Counted from the stretch's first letter, positions 22,704 to 35,840 are shown. The stretch is DNA of 64,000 bases from Lycium barbarum (GCF_019175385.1 NC_083338.1:64512884-64576883), one strand, 5' to 3'. Notes: generated by a model not told the origin, from the sequence alone. Numbers and translations: made by a program.

Positions 22704-24182
22704 CTAAATGCATAAAAAGGAATCATACATACCTTGTGATCTTGACCCCTCATCTTGGTCCTCGTCCAAAGGCTGAAATAAATGTGGGTATTTGGACCGC
22801 ATACCTTCTTCCGCTTCCCATGTCATTTCCTCTCGTTTACTGCTTCTCCATAAAATCTTAACTGAGGCCACTTCTTTGTTTCTAACCCTCCGTACTTGCC
22901 TATCTAATATGGCAATGGGTATTTCATCATAAGTCAATCTCTCTGTCACTTGTACATCCTTTACTGGGAAGATCCTAGTAGGATCTCCAATACATTTTTG
23001 AAGCATCGAGACGTGGAATACTGGATGAACTGACTCCAACTCGGAAGGTAGATCTAGCTCATAGGCCACTTTTCCTATCTTGCGTACAATTTCATATGGC
23101 CCAACATACCGGGGACTGAGCTTCCCCTTTTTGCCGAATCTCATTACGCCCTTCATTGGCGACACTTTCAAGAATACCCAATCCTTCACTTCGAACTTTA
23201 AGTCGCTTCGACGGTTATCCGCATAGGATTTTTGACGACTATGGCTATTAACAACCGATCTTGTATGAGCTTAACTTTCTCTATAGCTTGCTGGACCAAG
23301 TCTGGTCCTATCAATTTAGTCTCTCCGGTTTCAAACCACCCAATTGGGGATCTACACTTCCGCCCATATAAAGCCTCATACGGTGCCATTTGAATGCTGG
23401 AGTGATAACTATTATTGTATGCAAACTCAATGAGTGGCAAATGATCATCCCAATTCCCTCCAAAATCTATCATACATGCTCGCAACATATCCTCCAGAGT
23501 CTGAATAGTACGTTCAGCCTACCCATCGGTCTGTGGATGAAATGCCGTGCTAAGGCGCACTTGGATCCCTAAACCCTCTTGGAAAGACCTCTAAAACTTG
23601 GCTGTAAACTGAGTCCCTCTATCGGAGATAATAGATACTGGAACACCGTGGAGTCTCACTATCTCCTTAAGATAAAGCTTTGCATAATCTTCTGCAACAT
23701 AGGTCGTTCTGACCGGTAAGAAATGAGCTGATTTGGTGAGTCTATCCACGATCACCCATATGGAATCATATTTACGTCGAGAACGGGGTAAGCCTGAAAT
23801 GAAATCCATATTAATCACTTCCCACTTCCACGTCGGGATTTCTATAGCTTGCAATAATCCACCCGGCTTTTGGTGTTCAATCTTCACTTGTTGGCAGTTA
23901 GGACACTGGGCTACGAATTCCGCTATATCTTTCTTCATCCCATTCCACCAATATATAGACTTAAGATCATGATACATTTTTGTCTCCCCGGGGTGGACAG
24001 AATAACAGGAACAATGGGCTTCCCTCAATATTTGGTGACGTAGGCCTACCACATCGGGAACACATAACCTGCCTCGACATCGGAGAACTCCGTCTCCCGA
24101 AACATCAAATGATGACTCCTCTTTCTGAGGGAGTGTATCTCTGTACTACATTAGCATGGGATCCTCATATTGTCGCTCTTTT
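22704..24182 (-). pseudogene. Element A integrase-chromodomain, copy 2 (broken)
   Basis: On the minus strand the HHCC zinc region (HPGETKMYHDL and CPNCQQVK) is followed by the integrase core (MDFISGLPRS, the [12 protein letters not shown] block, ISDRGTQFTAKF, and the TIQTLEDM block). Next come the GPY-type module ([11 protein letters not shown]) and a chromodomain ending YPHLFQP. Breaks: TAG for Trp at about 23591 and TAG for Gln at about 23520 in the core, a one-base deletion near 23240 after RLLIA, and TAG upstream of the zinc domain near 24143. The upstream end is cut by LTR D at 24183, within the KERQYEDP stretch. Confidence 0.88.
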
Positions 24183-26578
24183 TGTTACGTCCCGTATTTT
24201 ATACATTGGGACAATCCGGATTAACTATGATACCTTAGGGCCAAGACCTTTCCGGGACATGAAGTCGGGACTTTTGACCTTCAATTTTATTTTGAAACAT
24301 AAGTTGTACATGAAATTGTGGGCATGGAACACTTAGGAAAAGTTGGGACCAAAAGTCATATTGTTGGAAGTTGAAAATCATGCAAAAAAAGGCCCTTTGG
24401 CCGTGTGGCTTTGGAATTGGTCCCACACTTTTTGTGGCCAATTTTAAATGGTCAAACTCATGTGTGGGCCATGGACACTTGGAGGGTTCACTTAGGATCT
24501 TAAAAGATGACTTCTAAGTCATCTTCTATCATTCTACACTTTGCAAAAAAATCAAGAAGTTGAAGAGCAACAACAACAACCATTCGGACAAGCCTAAGAA
24601 AAACCAAGTCCAATTTTAGCCATCCCAAAAATATTTCTTTGGTTCAAATCCACTAATTGAAGGTACCTAAGTAACGTGGAAGTGTTGTTGGAGCGATCAA
24701 ACCATCCGTCTAGTAGATCGCAAACCCTAGCCTATTGTGGAGTTGAAGAAGAAAGGTAAGATTTGATCTTGTTTTATGTGTTGTGAATGTTTTATGCATG
24801 TTGTAGTATGTTAATATGGATGAAATTTATGAAATATAGTAGGTTGGAGGTGAGCCGTGTATGGTGTGTATGATCGTGTAGACGTGTGTGTTGTGATTAT
24901 GTTGATGAATTGATTCTATGTAGCATATTTAGTTGTGTAGTGTGGAGAAAAGAATAAGAATCATCAATATATGTATATGTGTAGTGTGGCCGAATGCAGG
25001 TCATATTGCATGACAATAATGGGTTATGGTTGTGTTTTCGGGTTTGGGACTGTTTTCGGGAAAATTGGAGCAATTGTTGGATTGTTGAAAATATTGTGTA
25101 AATTGTTTAAAATGTCCTTGAATATTGTTGGTATGGGTTCGGGTTGGTATTTTAATGTATGAGCGGTGATGTGGCTTGAATGTAAGCCGTCGAATTGAAT
25201 ATTGTGAATGTTGTTAAATGATGTAAAAGAGAGTTATTAATGTTATATTGCCTTTCGGATTGGTCATTGGAGTTGTTAGGTTGGTTATTGTTGTTGTGAT
25301 TGTTGATTTGGCCGAGTTAAATTCTCGGGGTTGGCCTATTTATAGGGGAAATGCTACCCAAATTTCTGTAGAATTGAGTGTCAGTTGGAATAAATCGCCT
25401 AAGTGTCTATGTCTAATACTTGGTACTCATTGACGTATTTGTAGACCTTGGGGAGCCCGAGGCGTAGGTTAGGATTAGCTTGAGTTGGGCTAGCTTGGAG
25501 TACGTACGAGGTATGTAAAGCTCAACCCTTCCTTCTTTTGGCATGCCTTAGTTATAAATAGATTACGTCACGAGCCTCGAGGAAATTCTAAATTCGCAAT
25601 CCGAGCACGTTATGACTCTTATATATATTTCTTGGCATTCGTATGTTTGATGTGATGAAATATGAACCCTTATGTCTTCGAAACAATTGATTTCCAAATG
25701 TTGCACAAAAAGTTTTGTTTTAATGAATTCCGTAACTATGGACGCCGTATCTTTCACATAAAGGCTCGGATTGCTCCGATATTTTCGTAGGAGTTTGCAT
25801 GGCGTGTGATGAGTATCTTCTCCATAGGCGGGCCCGGCTCGGGTCGATACCCGTCCGTGGGTCCCGCGACTTTCCTTTATGTAATTCGGAAGACTTTTGA
25901 AAGAATTTGGTATGACTATTATTTCGATTCTCAAGTATGGTCATTTTACTTATATTTGAGTCCATGATAATGATTTTATGCATATGGTTACTCACGACTC
26001 TGCTCGTGCGTTCTGTTATATCTTTCGCCGAGTCCCGGGCCGGTTCTGTTGTCGTGCGCAGTTTGATATACTCCGGTGTTATGTTGTGTTTATGGTTCAC
26101 CGAGCCACTCACTAGAGAGTCGGGTTCCACTTATATTAGGCGTTATGCTGTGTATGGCGTTATGTTGTGTTATGATGTGTGACGGGGACACGGAGATGTG
26201 AAACCTTCTGGTGTTATGTTGTGTTATGGCGCCATCGACGGGCGGGCGACCATATTTTCTGTGCCCTATGCATGACTTATATTTTGAGAGTAAACATTTT
26301 GATATTTTGGACTTGCACTTATTTTCTGTACTTGTATTTCATTTATGCCTCGGATTTGTTTACTGTACCTTCTGCTTTGCATACTCAGTACATATTTCGT
26401 ACTGACCCTCCTTTCTTCGGGGGGGGGGGGGGACTGAGTTTCATGCCCGCAGGTACAGACGCACAGTTTGGTGATCCACCAGTTTAGGACACCCTCTTCT
26501 GCTGTTTGGAGTGCTCCCCTTATCCCGGAGCCTACATTTTGGTATATATATTCGTTCGTTGCATATTTATATATTTGT
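24183..26578 (+). mobile_element. Truncated LTR D, inserted in A pol
   Basis: Starts TGTTACGTCCCG, inside A pol. It contains the AG/GTAAG donor (exon end 24755), candidate exon 25346-25510 with mini-ORF, the AG/GTATGT donor, and hairpins TCAGTAC/GTACTGA (26385-26405) and CCTCC/GGGGG (26407-26423). A run of 14 G lies at 26419-26432. It stops just before the third hairpin and joins RT sequence. The flanking pol is not collinear: about 0.7 kb between RT and integrase is missing, so a deletion removed the D 3' end together with RNase H. Confidence 0.82.
25351..25371 (+). promoter_or_regulatory. Conserved mini-ORF, MLPKFL, in LTR D
   Basis: Six codons then TAG, five nt into candidate exon 25346-25510; codon 2 is CTA rather than CTG. 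Confidence 0.5.
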
Positions 26579-28189
26579 GAGTGGTGCAGAAATAGAGGAA
26601 AAACCTTCAACGAATCTCCTGTAATAACCTGCTAAGCCCAGAAAGCTACGAACCTCTGTAGGAGTCGTGCGTCTTGGCCAAGTTTTCACGGCCTCAATCT
26701 TTTGACTATCCACTAGAATACCATCGGCTGCCACAATATGCCCTAAAAATGCCACTGAGTTCAACCAGAACTCACATTTGGAAAACTTTGCAAACAATTC
26801 TCGAGTTCGAAGAACTCCAAGGACAATACGCAAATGATCCGCATGTTCTGCTTCAGATCTAGAATACACCAAAATATCATCAATGAATACGATTACAAAT
26901 AAGTCCAGAAAGGACCTGAACACATTATTCATCAAATCCATAAATACCGCTGGCGCATTAGTTAGCCCAAATGACATCACCCGGAATTCAAAATGACCAT
27001 ATCTCGTTCTGAAGGCTGTCTTAGGGATATCTTTCTCCCTAACTCTCACTTGATGATACCCAGACCTCAAATCAATCTTTGAAAACCATTTGGCACATTG
27101 CAATTGATCAAATAAATCATCGATCCTCGGAAGAGGATACTTGTTCTTAATCGTCACTTTATTCAATTGCCGATAATCAATGCACATTCTTAAGGAGCCA
27201 TCTTTCTTTCGGACAAACAGTACGGGTACTCCCCACAGGGATGAACTAGTCCTAATAAAGCCTTTATCGAGCAAGTCTTTCAATTGCTCTTTCAACTCTT
27301 TCAATTCTGCGGGTGCCATCCTATAGGGAGGAATAGATATGGGTTTAGTGTATGGCAACACATCAATCGCAAAATCGATCTCCCGCTCGGGAGGAAGGCC
27401 TAGAAGCTCTTCCGGGAACACGTCCGGAAATTCATTCACTACCGGCACTGACTGGAGAGTCGGTGACTCAGCTTCTACATCTTGAACTCGCACTAGGTGA
27501 TAAATGCACCTTTTCGTGATCATCTTCCTTGCCTTCAGATAGGAAATAAACCTACCTTTTGGTGACGCCGTATTTCCTTTCCATTCTAAAACTGGTTCTC
27601 CCGGAAACTGGAAGCGAACCATTTTCATTCTACAATCAACATTGGTGTAGCAAGAAGCCAACCAATCCATGCCCATAATGACATCAAAATCTACCATCTT
27701 TAGTTCATGCAAGTCAGCTATAGTACGGCGGTCACATATCATAACTATACAATCTCTATACACTCGACTAGCTATCACCGATTCACCAACGGGCGTAGAC
27801 ACCTCAAAAGGTTTGATCGACTCCGGCTCGACTATAAATCGACCCGCAATATAAGGAGTAACATAAGACAATGTGGAGCCCAGATCAATCAAAGGATACA
27901 CATCATGAGAGAATACCGATAATATACCTGTGACCACGTCAGGAGAAGACTCAAGATCTTGGCGTCCAGCCAAAGCATAAATACGGTGCTGAGGACCGCT
28001 AGAAGTGGGAGCTCTCCCTCTGCCTCTACCATGGCCAGCTGGCGCATGTGAACCTGGCCTCGTAGGGCGTACAGATGCCGAAGATCCGGTTACCGACCCT
28101 GAAGGCTGGGTCCTACCTCTACCATGAATCGAGGGGCACTCACGCATAATATAGCCTGGCCGAACACATGAATAGCAATAACCTGAACC
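26579..28189 (-). pseudogene. Element A protease-reverse transcriptase (3' end lost)
   Basis: Open from the stop at 28190-28192 for 526+ codons. Order: basic Gly/Arg linker; protease with [10 protein letters not shown] about 85 residues in, where the usual D-S/P-G is D-L-G; RT with [41 protein letters not shown], and FIDDILVYS at about residue 421-429. The thumb block follows, ending SSISAPLT at the junction with LTR D. RNase H is deleted. It is in the same frame as gag, separated only by TGA at 28190, so an original single gag-pol frame is likely. Confidence 0.9.
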
Positions 28190-29305
28190 AAATCAGCATC
28201 GACCCCAATGCATCTTCCCACACTGGGAACACTGTGGTACGGGTGGCCTTGACTGGCCCAAATCATCTCTGAACTGAGGTCCTGAATAACTCGGATTCGG
28301 CCCTGAACGAGCAGATCTATCAAGGCCCTGGCCTGAAAACCGTGGAGGTGGACTGGTCATAGAATAGCCTGAATGGCTGGGAAACTGCTGTCTGTGTCCG
28401 CCTCTGGACTCGCTTCTCGAACTCGAAAGTCTAGCCCTCTTGCTATGTCCCCTATCTTGTTCACGTTCATTTCTCCGCTGCTGTAGGTGTTCCTCTAATT
28501 CCTGAGCATGTGACTGAATGCGTGCAATATCAATGCCATCCTGAAGGGACGCAGTCAAGCATTTATCCATCAAATGTGGCCCTAGGCCTTTCACAAATCG
28601 GTGTACCCGATCGCCCATATCCGCTACCATGGCCGAAGCATACCTAGCCAAGGAATTGAAGCGGAGACTGTACTCTGTAGCACTCATGCTACCATGCCTC
28701 AAATTCAAGAATTTATCGGCCCTAGCTCGCCGAACCTCTGGAGGCATATAATGAAGGAGGAAAGCATCAACAAACTCTTGCCATACCGGGGGAGGTGCAT
28801 TAGCTCCCCGTGAAGCCATCCAAACTGTATACCACTGGATCGAAACATCCCTCAATCTATATGACGCTAGCTCCACCGACTCGGTGTCTGAAGCATGTAT
28901 CAATCGAAGCGTCCTCAGCATACCGTCAATGAAGTCCTGAGGATCCTCCTCCGGTTTCGACCCAAAGAATTCCGGAGGATTCAAAGAAATGAAGTCACGG
29001 GCCCTTGCACTAACGACCCTGTCGCCCTGCCCTGAGCTTGGCCTCTGAGTCTGGGCCGCAACCAACTGAGTCAACAATCTGATGGCCTCTTTCACATCTT
29101 GGCCTAATGCATCAGGTGGAGGAGCTGGAGCTGGGGCTGAGGCTCCCTCATGCTCCTCAGTAATAGGTACTGTATGGGAAGACTGAGATTGAGCTGCATT
29201 CTGGGACTCACTTTCCTCTACTACCGGTGACAGTGCTCTTTCAGCCCGCTTTTCTTCCACCGTCTTGCCCTTTCGGGCTGCTGTAGCCTTTTTCTTTTTA
29301 GGTAT
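28190..29305 (-). pseudogene. Element A gag (start codon lost, TGA before zinc knuckle end)
   Basis: The frame begins after the acceptor-like TTTCAG at the place where relatives have ATG. Here it is ATA (29303-29305) before PKKKKATAARKGK. A Retrotrans_gag-type capsid region follows at roughly residues 115-280 (PPEFFG, DPQDFIDGML, SYRLRD, QWYTVW, FLLHYMPPEVR). Then come an Arg/Ser-rich stretch, CSQCGKMHWGRC, a TGA replacing Trp (28190-28192), and a CCHC-like knuckle with Tyr for His ([14 protein letters not shown]). An upstream in-frame ATG at 29336-29338 gives 381 codons but is probably not the true start. Confidence 0.85.
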
Positions 29306-29515
29306 TTCTGAAATACACAACACACGATTTAGGAGCAATAAAATCCTACATCATAGCTCTATCGCATGATTCTTATGAAGAAAGAAGGTCATTTATTCTT
29401 AAAATGTTCGCAGCTTCTCGTTTATAAGTGTGGCGCGCAACACACCCATAACCAAGACTCTACTAGACACGGCTCGTAGACACACCCTAGGACTGAACTG
29501 CTCTGATACCACTTT
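29306..29515 (-). promoter_or_regulatory. Leader and PBS of element A
   Basis: Minus strand: PBS TGGTATCAGAGC (29500-29511, perfect), then GTGTCTAGTAGAGTC (29456-29470), an imperfect self-complementary ATCATGCGAT (29361-29370) and TTTCAG just before gag (29308-29313). It is similar to the leaders of B, C, G and M. Confidence 0.88.
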
Positions 29516-31453
29516 TGTCACGACTCGGCTAGGGGGCCGCGACGAGCACCCGGTGCTAGCCCACCCGGGCACCCCTTATCGTACATGACATAACATCTAA
29601 GCGAACCGTAAATCAAATCAAGCATTGTGGTCATTAATCATGTTAGTCCCATTAGACGACCATCATCATTTAACATATCATTGGCATCTATGCCACGTCA
29701 AATGTACAAGGCCGACGAGGCCAACAAAAGATATACAAAACATAGGCCGACATGGCCGAACATCTCTACCCACATACACATGACTACGAGCCTCTAAGAA
29801 TGTGACATATCATATGAACGGGATAGGACCCCGCTATGCCCATAATTATATACACAAAAGATTGAGTACCCAAAAGCTCTAGCTCCGAAGAAATGGAGCT
29901 CTGCTATGCAATCTCTGGATAGGCAGCTATGGATCAAGTCTGTCTCCCGGTGCACCTGCGGGCATGACGCAGTGTCCACAAACAAAAGGACGTCAGTACG
30001 AAGAATGTACTGAGTATGTAAAGCGTGATCAACATCGATATAGAGGCATAATAGGCAACATATGAAATATCATAGGAAGGGAGACATTATTATCGTCATC
30101 ATGGTACATACTTGCTTTTCAATAGGGACTTCTCATTTCTAATACGTGTCATATGCACATAGTCTTATCACATTCATATTAATATTGTATACATAGTCAT
30201 ATCATCTACATAGTATTTACATATCATACCCGACCTCGTAGGATCGGTGTTTCGTACATACTTGGCCAACCAAGGCTCAAGATCATACATACCTGTCTCT
30301 AATCTCATTTTACTCTCATCATCATTACTATCCTCATCATTATCGTTACATCTACGTTATAGACTTACTCGTCATACGAGGAACATAGTATAATCATAGC
30401 ACATATCAAGGGTCGTGAGCTTATGAGCTCGGAATGTCAACCATGTGAAGACAACATACTCATATAGAGGGATTAGGAATTTGGCCAAGAACCATGCCTT
30501 AGGAAAGAAGGGTTAGCCTCACATACCTCCTCGTCGAACTATTCCACACTTACGCGTACTACTTCGATGCACAAGTTTCTACCTTCATTTAATATTATAA
30601 CAATAGCCATTAGTCATTCATATTATCCACATTCTTCATTTTACCCTCCATTGACCGTTTTAGCATATACTTCTACCATCCAAGTATTTCAACTCCCCAA
30701 TATGTTAACCAACATATAAATATCACGAATCTTACCTTAGATGATGTAGGAACAAGCTTTGGTTGATAATACTTCACTTTGAGCAAAACCCTAGTTTTTC
30801 TCCATTTGCACTTCTTGACTTGAATGGTATTTAATGGCTTGCTTACACTTGATTCACTTATTTATGTTGTTGGAGACTTATAATCCTTGAAAACTTATGA
30901 AATAAATGTAGAGAGATGAATCTAGAGAGAAGTGGTGTAATGTAGAAATGAAATAAATCAAGTCTTGGTCCTCATATTTAATGAATTGAAAATCTATGCT
31001 GAGGTGAACAGTGGTCGTCCATGGAGGTTTACGGTCCGTATTCCAGTTTACGGACCGTCCCTCGGGGTCGTCTTTAACCTTAAGCATAACCAGAAACTTT
31101 GGTTGCATGCATGGTGATTTACGACCGTGGTTTACGGGCCGTAAATCACTTTACGGTCCGTCCTCCTGGTCGTATTTTACCATTTCTCAACTGGGCAGAA
31201 AGTTGAAACCTTGCATGCCAATTTACGACTGCCAGTTTACGGACCGTATTCCATTTTACGGTCCGTATTTTGCACTTTACGACCACTGGGCAGAGTTGCC
31301 AACGTTCAACTTTTCACATTTCTCTACTTTTCATTCTAATCATTCTCGTCCACATACGCACATTGCTCATGAAACATTATACACTCGCACTCCTCGCACA
31401 CATCACTAATTCGTTTACTTGCGTACCAACGGAAAATTTTCCGAGGTGTAACA
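29516..31453 (-). repeat. 5' LTR of element A (A3)
   Basis: This LTR is 1938 bp, with the same termini as A1 and high similarity. It lacks about 180 bp after 30294. It has the hairpin block at 29817-30013 and a U3 palindrome array at 31030-31280. GAGGTGTAACA ends at 31453. Confidence 0.92.
29817..30013 (-). other. Three-hairpin block in LTR A3
   Basis: AACGGG/CCCGCT (29817-29835; G-U pairing on the transcript strand), GTCC/GGAC (29974-29991) and perfect TCAGTAC/GTACTGA (29993-30013). Confidence 0.68.
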
Positions 31454-33232
31454 TTTGTACGGTGTACACATCGATATCTATATAGATCACAAGAGTCTTC
31501 AACATATTTTTAGGCAGAAGGAGTTGAACCTACGGCAGAGGCGGTGGTTAGAATTGTTGAAGGATTATGACGTGGATATCTTGTACCATCCTGGAAAAGC
31601 GAGTGTGGTAGCTGACGCGCTTAGCCGTCGATCAATGGGTAGTTTATGTGGAGTTCCTTCGGAGAAGAAAGAAATGATTCATGAGCTTCATCAATTAGCA
31701 AGCCTTGGGGTACGTGTGATTGATTCGGGTAATGCGGGAATTAGTGTCAATGATCCTACGGTCTCGCCTTTGAATGCGGAGATAAAAGAACGCCAGTATG
31801 AAGATCCACAAATGTGTCATTACAGGGATGTATCCCGTGGAAAAGAGAAATCTCCATTTGAAGTTTCCGTAGATGGGGTTCTTAGATACCGAGACAGACT
31901 GTGTGTACCGGATGTGGCAGAATTACGTCAGCAGATCCTAGAGGAAGCACACCATTCACGATATTCAATTCATCCAGGTGCAACTAAAATGTATCATGAT
32001 CTCAAGTTGCTATATTGGTGGGATGGCATGAAAAGGGACATAGCCAAGTTTGTAGCACTGTGTCCAAACTGTCAACAAGTGAATGCTGAACATCAGAAGC
32101 CAGGGGGCTTATTGCAAGCAATGGAAATTCCTACCTGGAAATGGGAAGAGATTAATATGGATTTTATCGTGGGATTACCTCGCTCCCGAGGTAAATATGA
32201 TTCTATATGGGTGATCGTGGACAGGCTCACGAAAGCAGCTCATTTTCTCCCAGTTAGAACTACGTATTCGGCGGAAGATTATGCGAAGTTGTAATTGAAT
32301 GAAATTGTGCGACTTCATGGAGTTCCATTAGCCATCATTACAAACAGAGGGGCACAATTTACAGCTAAGTTTTGGAAATCTTTTCAAGAGGGGTTAGGTA
32401 CTCAAGTCAAGTTTAGCACGGCATTTCATCCACAAATTGACGGACAAGCCGAGCGTACTATTCAGACCTTGGAGGATATGCTACGAGCGTGTGTGTTGGA
32501 TTTTGGTGGTAGTTGGGACGAGAATTTACCCCTCATTGAATTTGCCTACAACAACAGCTACCATTCCGGTTTTCAAATGGCCCCGTACGAAGCATTATAT
32601 GGGAGAAAATATAGATCCCCAATTGGATGGTTTGAAACCGGAGAGGTACAATTGATAGGCCCCGACTTGATCCAACAAGCGGTTGAAAAAGTTAAAGTGA
32701 TCCAAGACCGACTGTTAACAACCCAAAGTCGCCAAAAGTCCTATGCGGACAATCGCCGACGAGACCTGGAATTCCAAGTTGGTGATTGGGTGTTTCTGAA
32801 GGTATCACCGATGAAGGGGTGATGAGGTTTGGCAAGAAAGGGAAACTAAGCCCTAGATATATCGGACCCTATGAAATCATTAATAAGGTGGGCCAGGTGG
32901 CCTATGAGTTGAAATTACCTTCGGAGCTTGGAGCAGTTCATCCAGTATTTCATGTGTCGATGCTCCGCAAATGTATTGGAGACCCAACAAAAATAGTACC
33001 CGTGGAGGATGTGCAAGTGAAAGAGAAGTTGACATATGAAGAAGTGCCTATTGTCATTTTAGATAGACAGGTGCGAAGACTCTGAAATAAAGAAGTCGTC
33101 TCAGTCAAGGTTCGATGGCGAAGCAACAATAGGGAAGAAATGACTTGGGAAGCGGAAGAGAAGATGAAAGCCAATTACCCGCATTTATTCCAATCTCCAG
33201 AAAAGGTTCATGATGAGACGGCGAGGTTATAA
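31454..33232 (+). pseudogene. Element F pol: RNase H end, integrase, chromodomain
   Basis: Resumes F pol after the TTTGT duplication (31454-31458). RNase H C-terminus (TDH-like [24 protein letters not shown]), HHCC zinc region ([18 protein letters not shown]), integrase core ([40 protein letters not shown]), GPY module (SPRYIGPYEI) and chromodomain (LTYEEVPIVILDR, VSVKVRWRS, EEMTWE, YPHLF). Breaks: TAA at 32292-32294, one-base deletion at about 32818 giving TGA, TGA at 33083-33085. The second catalytic Asp region reads TNRG where relatives have SDRG or TDRG, so a catalytic Asp is replaced by Asn. The end is TAA at 33230-33232. Confidence 0.9.
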
Positions 33233-33399
33233 GGTATGTATACTTTATTTTTATGTTTTGGTCGTGTGTGGCCATAGAGAAATAACTATTATGATGTACC
33301 CTTGTGAGGCGAAGATATTGTGGGTTGTTGTGGCAGGTAGGTGGTGCCCAATGTATAAAGGAAACTCTAGCGAAATTTTCTAGGATTCCCGAGTATTTT

Positions 33400-33436
33400 A
33401 ACATTCAAGAACGAATGTTCCAAAAAGGGGGGAAGA
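33400..33436 (+). promoter_or_regulatory. Hairpin and polypurine tract of element F
   Basis: AACATTCAAGAACGAATGTT (7-bp stem) at 33400-33419, then CAAAAAGGGGGGAAGA to 33436. The 167 bases between the pol stop and this hairpin are non-coding. Confidence 0.87.
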
Positions 33437-34526
33437 TGTTACACCTCAGAAAAGTACCCGTACATGTACAAGGGATAGAACAACAAAGGTTATGAGTGTA
33501 TGGTGTTTTATCAAGTAAGGGGTGATGATTCATGAATTTTTGGAAATGGGAATGTTGTAGAAATTCATGCAGCCCAGTGGTCGTAAAGTGGTTCACGACT
33601 CATAAAGTGATTTACCGACCATAAACCACTATCTTTCTCCAGCCTTCCAAACATCAACTTCCTGTTAATGTTGATATGGTTAAAAACGACTTGGTGGATG
33701 GCCCATAAACTGGTTTACGGACCGTAAACCTCGATCGTAAACTGCAATGAACATTAGCCAACCTTCTCTGTTTTGGACATGCTTAAAGACGACCACACAA
33801 TACGGCTCGTAAACTAGTTTACGGCTCGTAAACTGTGGTTTACGACCACTGTTCACCCCGACTGAAATTCATTAAAGATCAAACTTTGAACTAATAAATA
33901 GGGACCAAAGCCTCATTTTATTTCATTTCTCAGTTACACCATTCAAGAATACTCTAGAACACTCTCAACATTTCATCCATAGAAACTCAAGGAGAATCAA
34001 AGGAAACCTAAGACCATCAACACCAAATCCATGCAATAAGTGTATGAAATGCTAGTATAGGCCAGCTACCTCAAGAAAACTCAAGAAAGGTGAAGTAGGG
34101 TTTTGGTGCAAAAAGGAGAATTCCACTTTAAGCTTGTTCCACCATTATCTAAGGTAAGTTTCACAACTATACCATGTTATTTAGGGTATTGGGAAGTTAA
34201 GATGCTTGAAATGTAGAAGTACATGGAAAATGGGTCTTGCATGAGTGAATAGTATCACTATTGAATGATAGTTGAATGGAACCATGAAAGTTAATATGCT
34301 ATGATTACAAATACATTATAAATGACGTATAGACCATGGAATAAGTGTGAAGTGAGTAAAATTATGATGACAAGATAAAACCATAAAATGTGGGGGAAAT
34401 TGGATGGAAATGGTGGATTTTGCGTAAGGTATATAAATGACGATTGTTGCTTGCAATATTATGGGTGTTGTAGTAAATGTTGGGAGTTGAAATAGAATGG
34501 AGAGAAGGGTAGTAAAAACAAAGGAA

Positions 34527-34547
34527 ATGCCGCCTAATTTTCCCTAG
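34527..34547 (+). promoter_or_regulatory. Conserved mini-ORF, MPPNFP, in LTR F
   Basis: Six codons then TAG at the start of candidate exon 34524-34662. Confidence 0.5.
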
Positions 34548-35372
34548 AAATAACGACGCGTTCTGATGGTCGATTAACTAACGTTAATACGATTTTCTAA
34601 TGAAGGTAACGACATGACATCGAAGGAAGACAAGTGAACGACGACTTAGCTAAGCGATCAAGGTATGTGAGGCTAGTCCTTTCTTTCCAATGGCATGAAT
34701 CTTATAGTACGAGTTCTTTTCCTCTTCATGAGTTCATGCATCCCGAGAAGCTAAAAGCCTATATTCCTACATGTCTATATAAGATAAGAAGTATGCCATG
34801 ATGATGCCATATTGACAATGATGTCCTTTATTTCTCACACTCACCTAATGTACTAATTCCTTCAAGGTGAGGCAGAATGTCGATAATTGCTCCATAATGA
34901 AATCGGGGGATCACGACCCTACGTCACCCCGATAGAGTATAGATGATTTTGAGCCTTATGCATGTATTATGTTAAGATAATCATATTTTACACTAAACAT
35001 ATTATTATAAGTATTTTATAACGAGCATGTCATGATTGCAACACACCGCGCCTAGTTGGCCGGGCATTCACCGCTACGGCGGGCAGCTATACGGATACAC
35101 CACGACCTTCGGGCGTGGGCAGACACCACTAGTGGGCGGCATGAGATGGTACCCCGGACGCGGGAGGCCTGGACGCGGGCTCAGATTATTGATTATCACA
35201 CCGTTCCGACATGGACGGGCAGCTTGCATGTCATGCATTTATGATATTATGATAAGTATGAGTAAGATAGTATGCATTACTTCTCTTATGATATTTATTC
35301 CGATTCAGATGTTCTTATTGATGCTCTCACTATATTGTTGTTGCTCTTCTTCACTGTTTATGCCTCTCATAC

Positions 35373-35570
35373 TCAGTACAATATTCGTACTGACGTCCTT
35401 TTCCTTGGACGTTGTGTTCATGCCCACAGGTAGGTAAGGAGGCGAGCTTGATCCAGACACTTAGGAGCTGTCAGCCGTCGAGAGCACTCCATTGTCCGGA
35501 GGTGCTTATGATTATTCTTTTGGTACATATGCATGTATATATTTTGGGCATGACGGAGTCTTGTTCCGTC
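35373..35570 (+). other. Three-hairpin block in LTR F
   Basis: TCAGTAC/GTACTGA (35373-35393), ACGTCC/GGACGT (35393-35412) and GACGGA/TCCGTC (35552-35570), all perfect. The third stem differs from GACGGG/CCCGTC of LTR H at both members of a pair. Confidence 0.75.
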
Positions 35571-35840
35571 CATTGTATAGTATGTCAGTAGAGGCTCGTA
35601 GATGCGTAGTGTGGGTAGCATGGTCTCACATCTTTCATGTGTATGTGCACTCATTATTTTGATGTATTAAACCTTTCTATATACAAAAGTATTTATGTTT
35701 TCATACAAACTATGAACTTTTCCATGTTTGAGTATGAATGAGATAATAAGGTATTAATCGAGTAAGGAGAGTAATAGAACGAGCAGTGCTCGGCGGTTAG
35801 CCCCGGGTACTCGTCGCGGCCCCTAGCTGGGTCGTGACAA

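Larger units (their letters stand above)
33437..35840 (+). repeat. 3' LTR of element F
   Basis: This LTR is 2404 bp, from TGTTACACCTC to GGGTCGTGACA, in the same family as the G LTRs. U3 palindrome array 33606-33850; TATA-like AATAAATAG at 33893; donor AG/GTAAG after 34153; candidate exon 34524-34662; AG/GTATGT at 34662/34663; hairpin block 35373-35570. Confidence 0.92.

Noticed and set aside
33600..33850. Regular short repeats resembling a CRISPR array
   Set aside because: The repeats are imperfect palindromes of irregular spacing inside an LTR U3 of a plant element.
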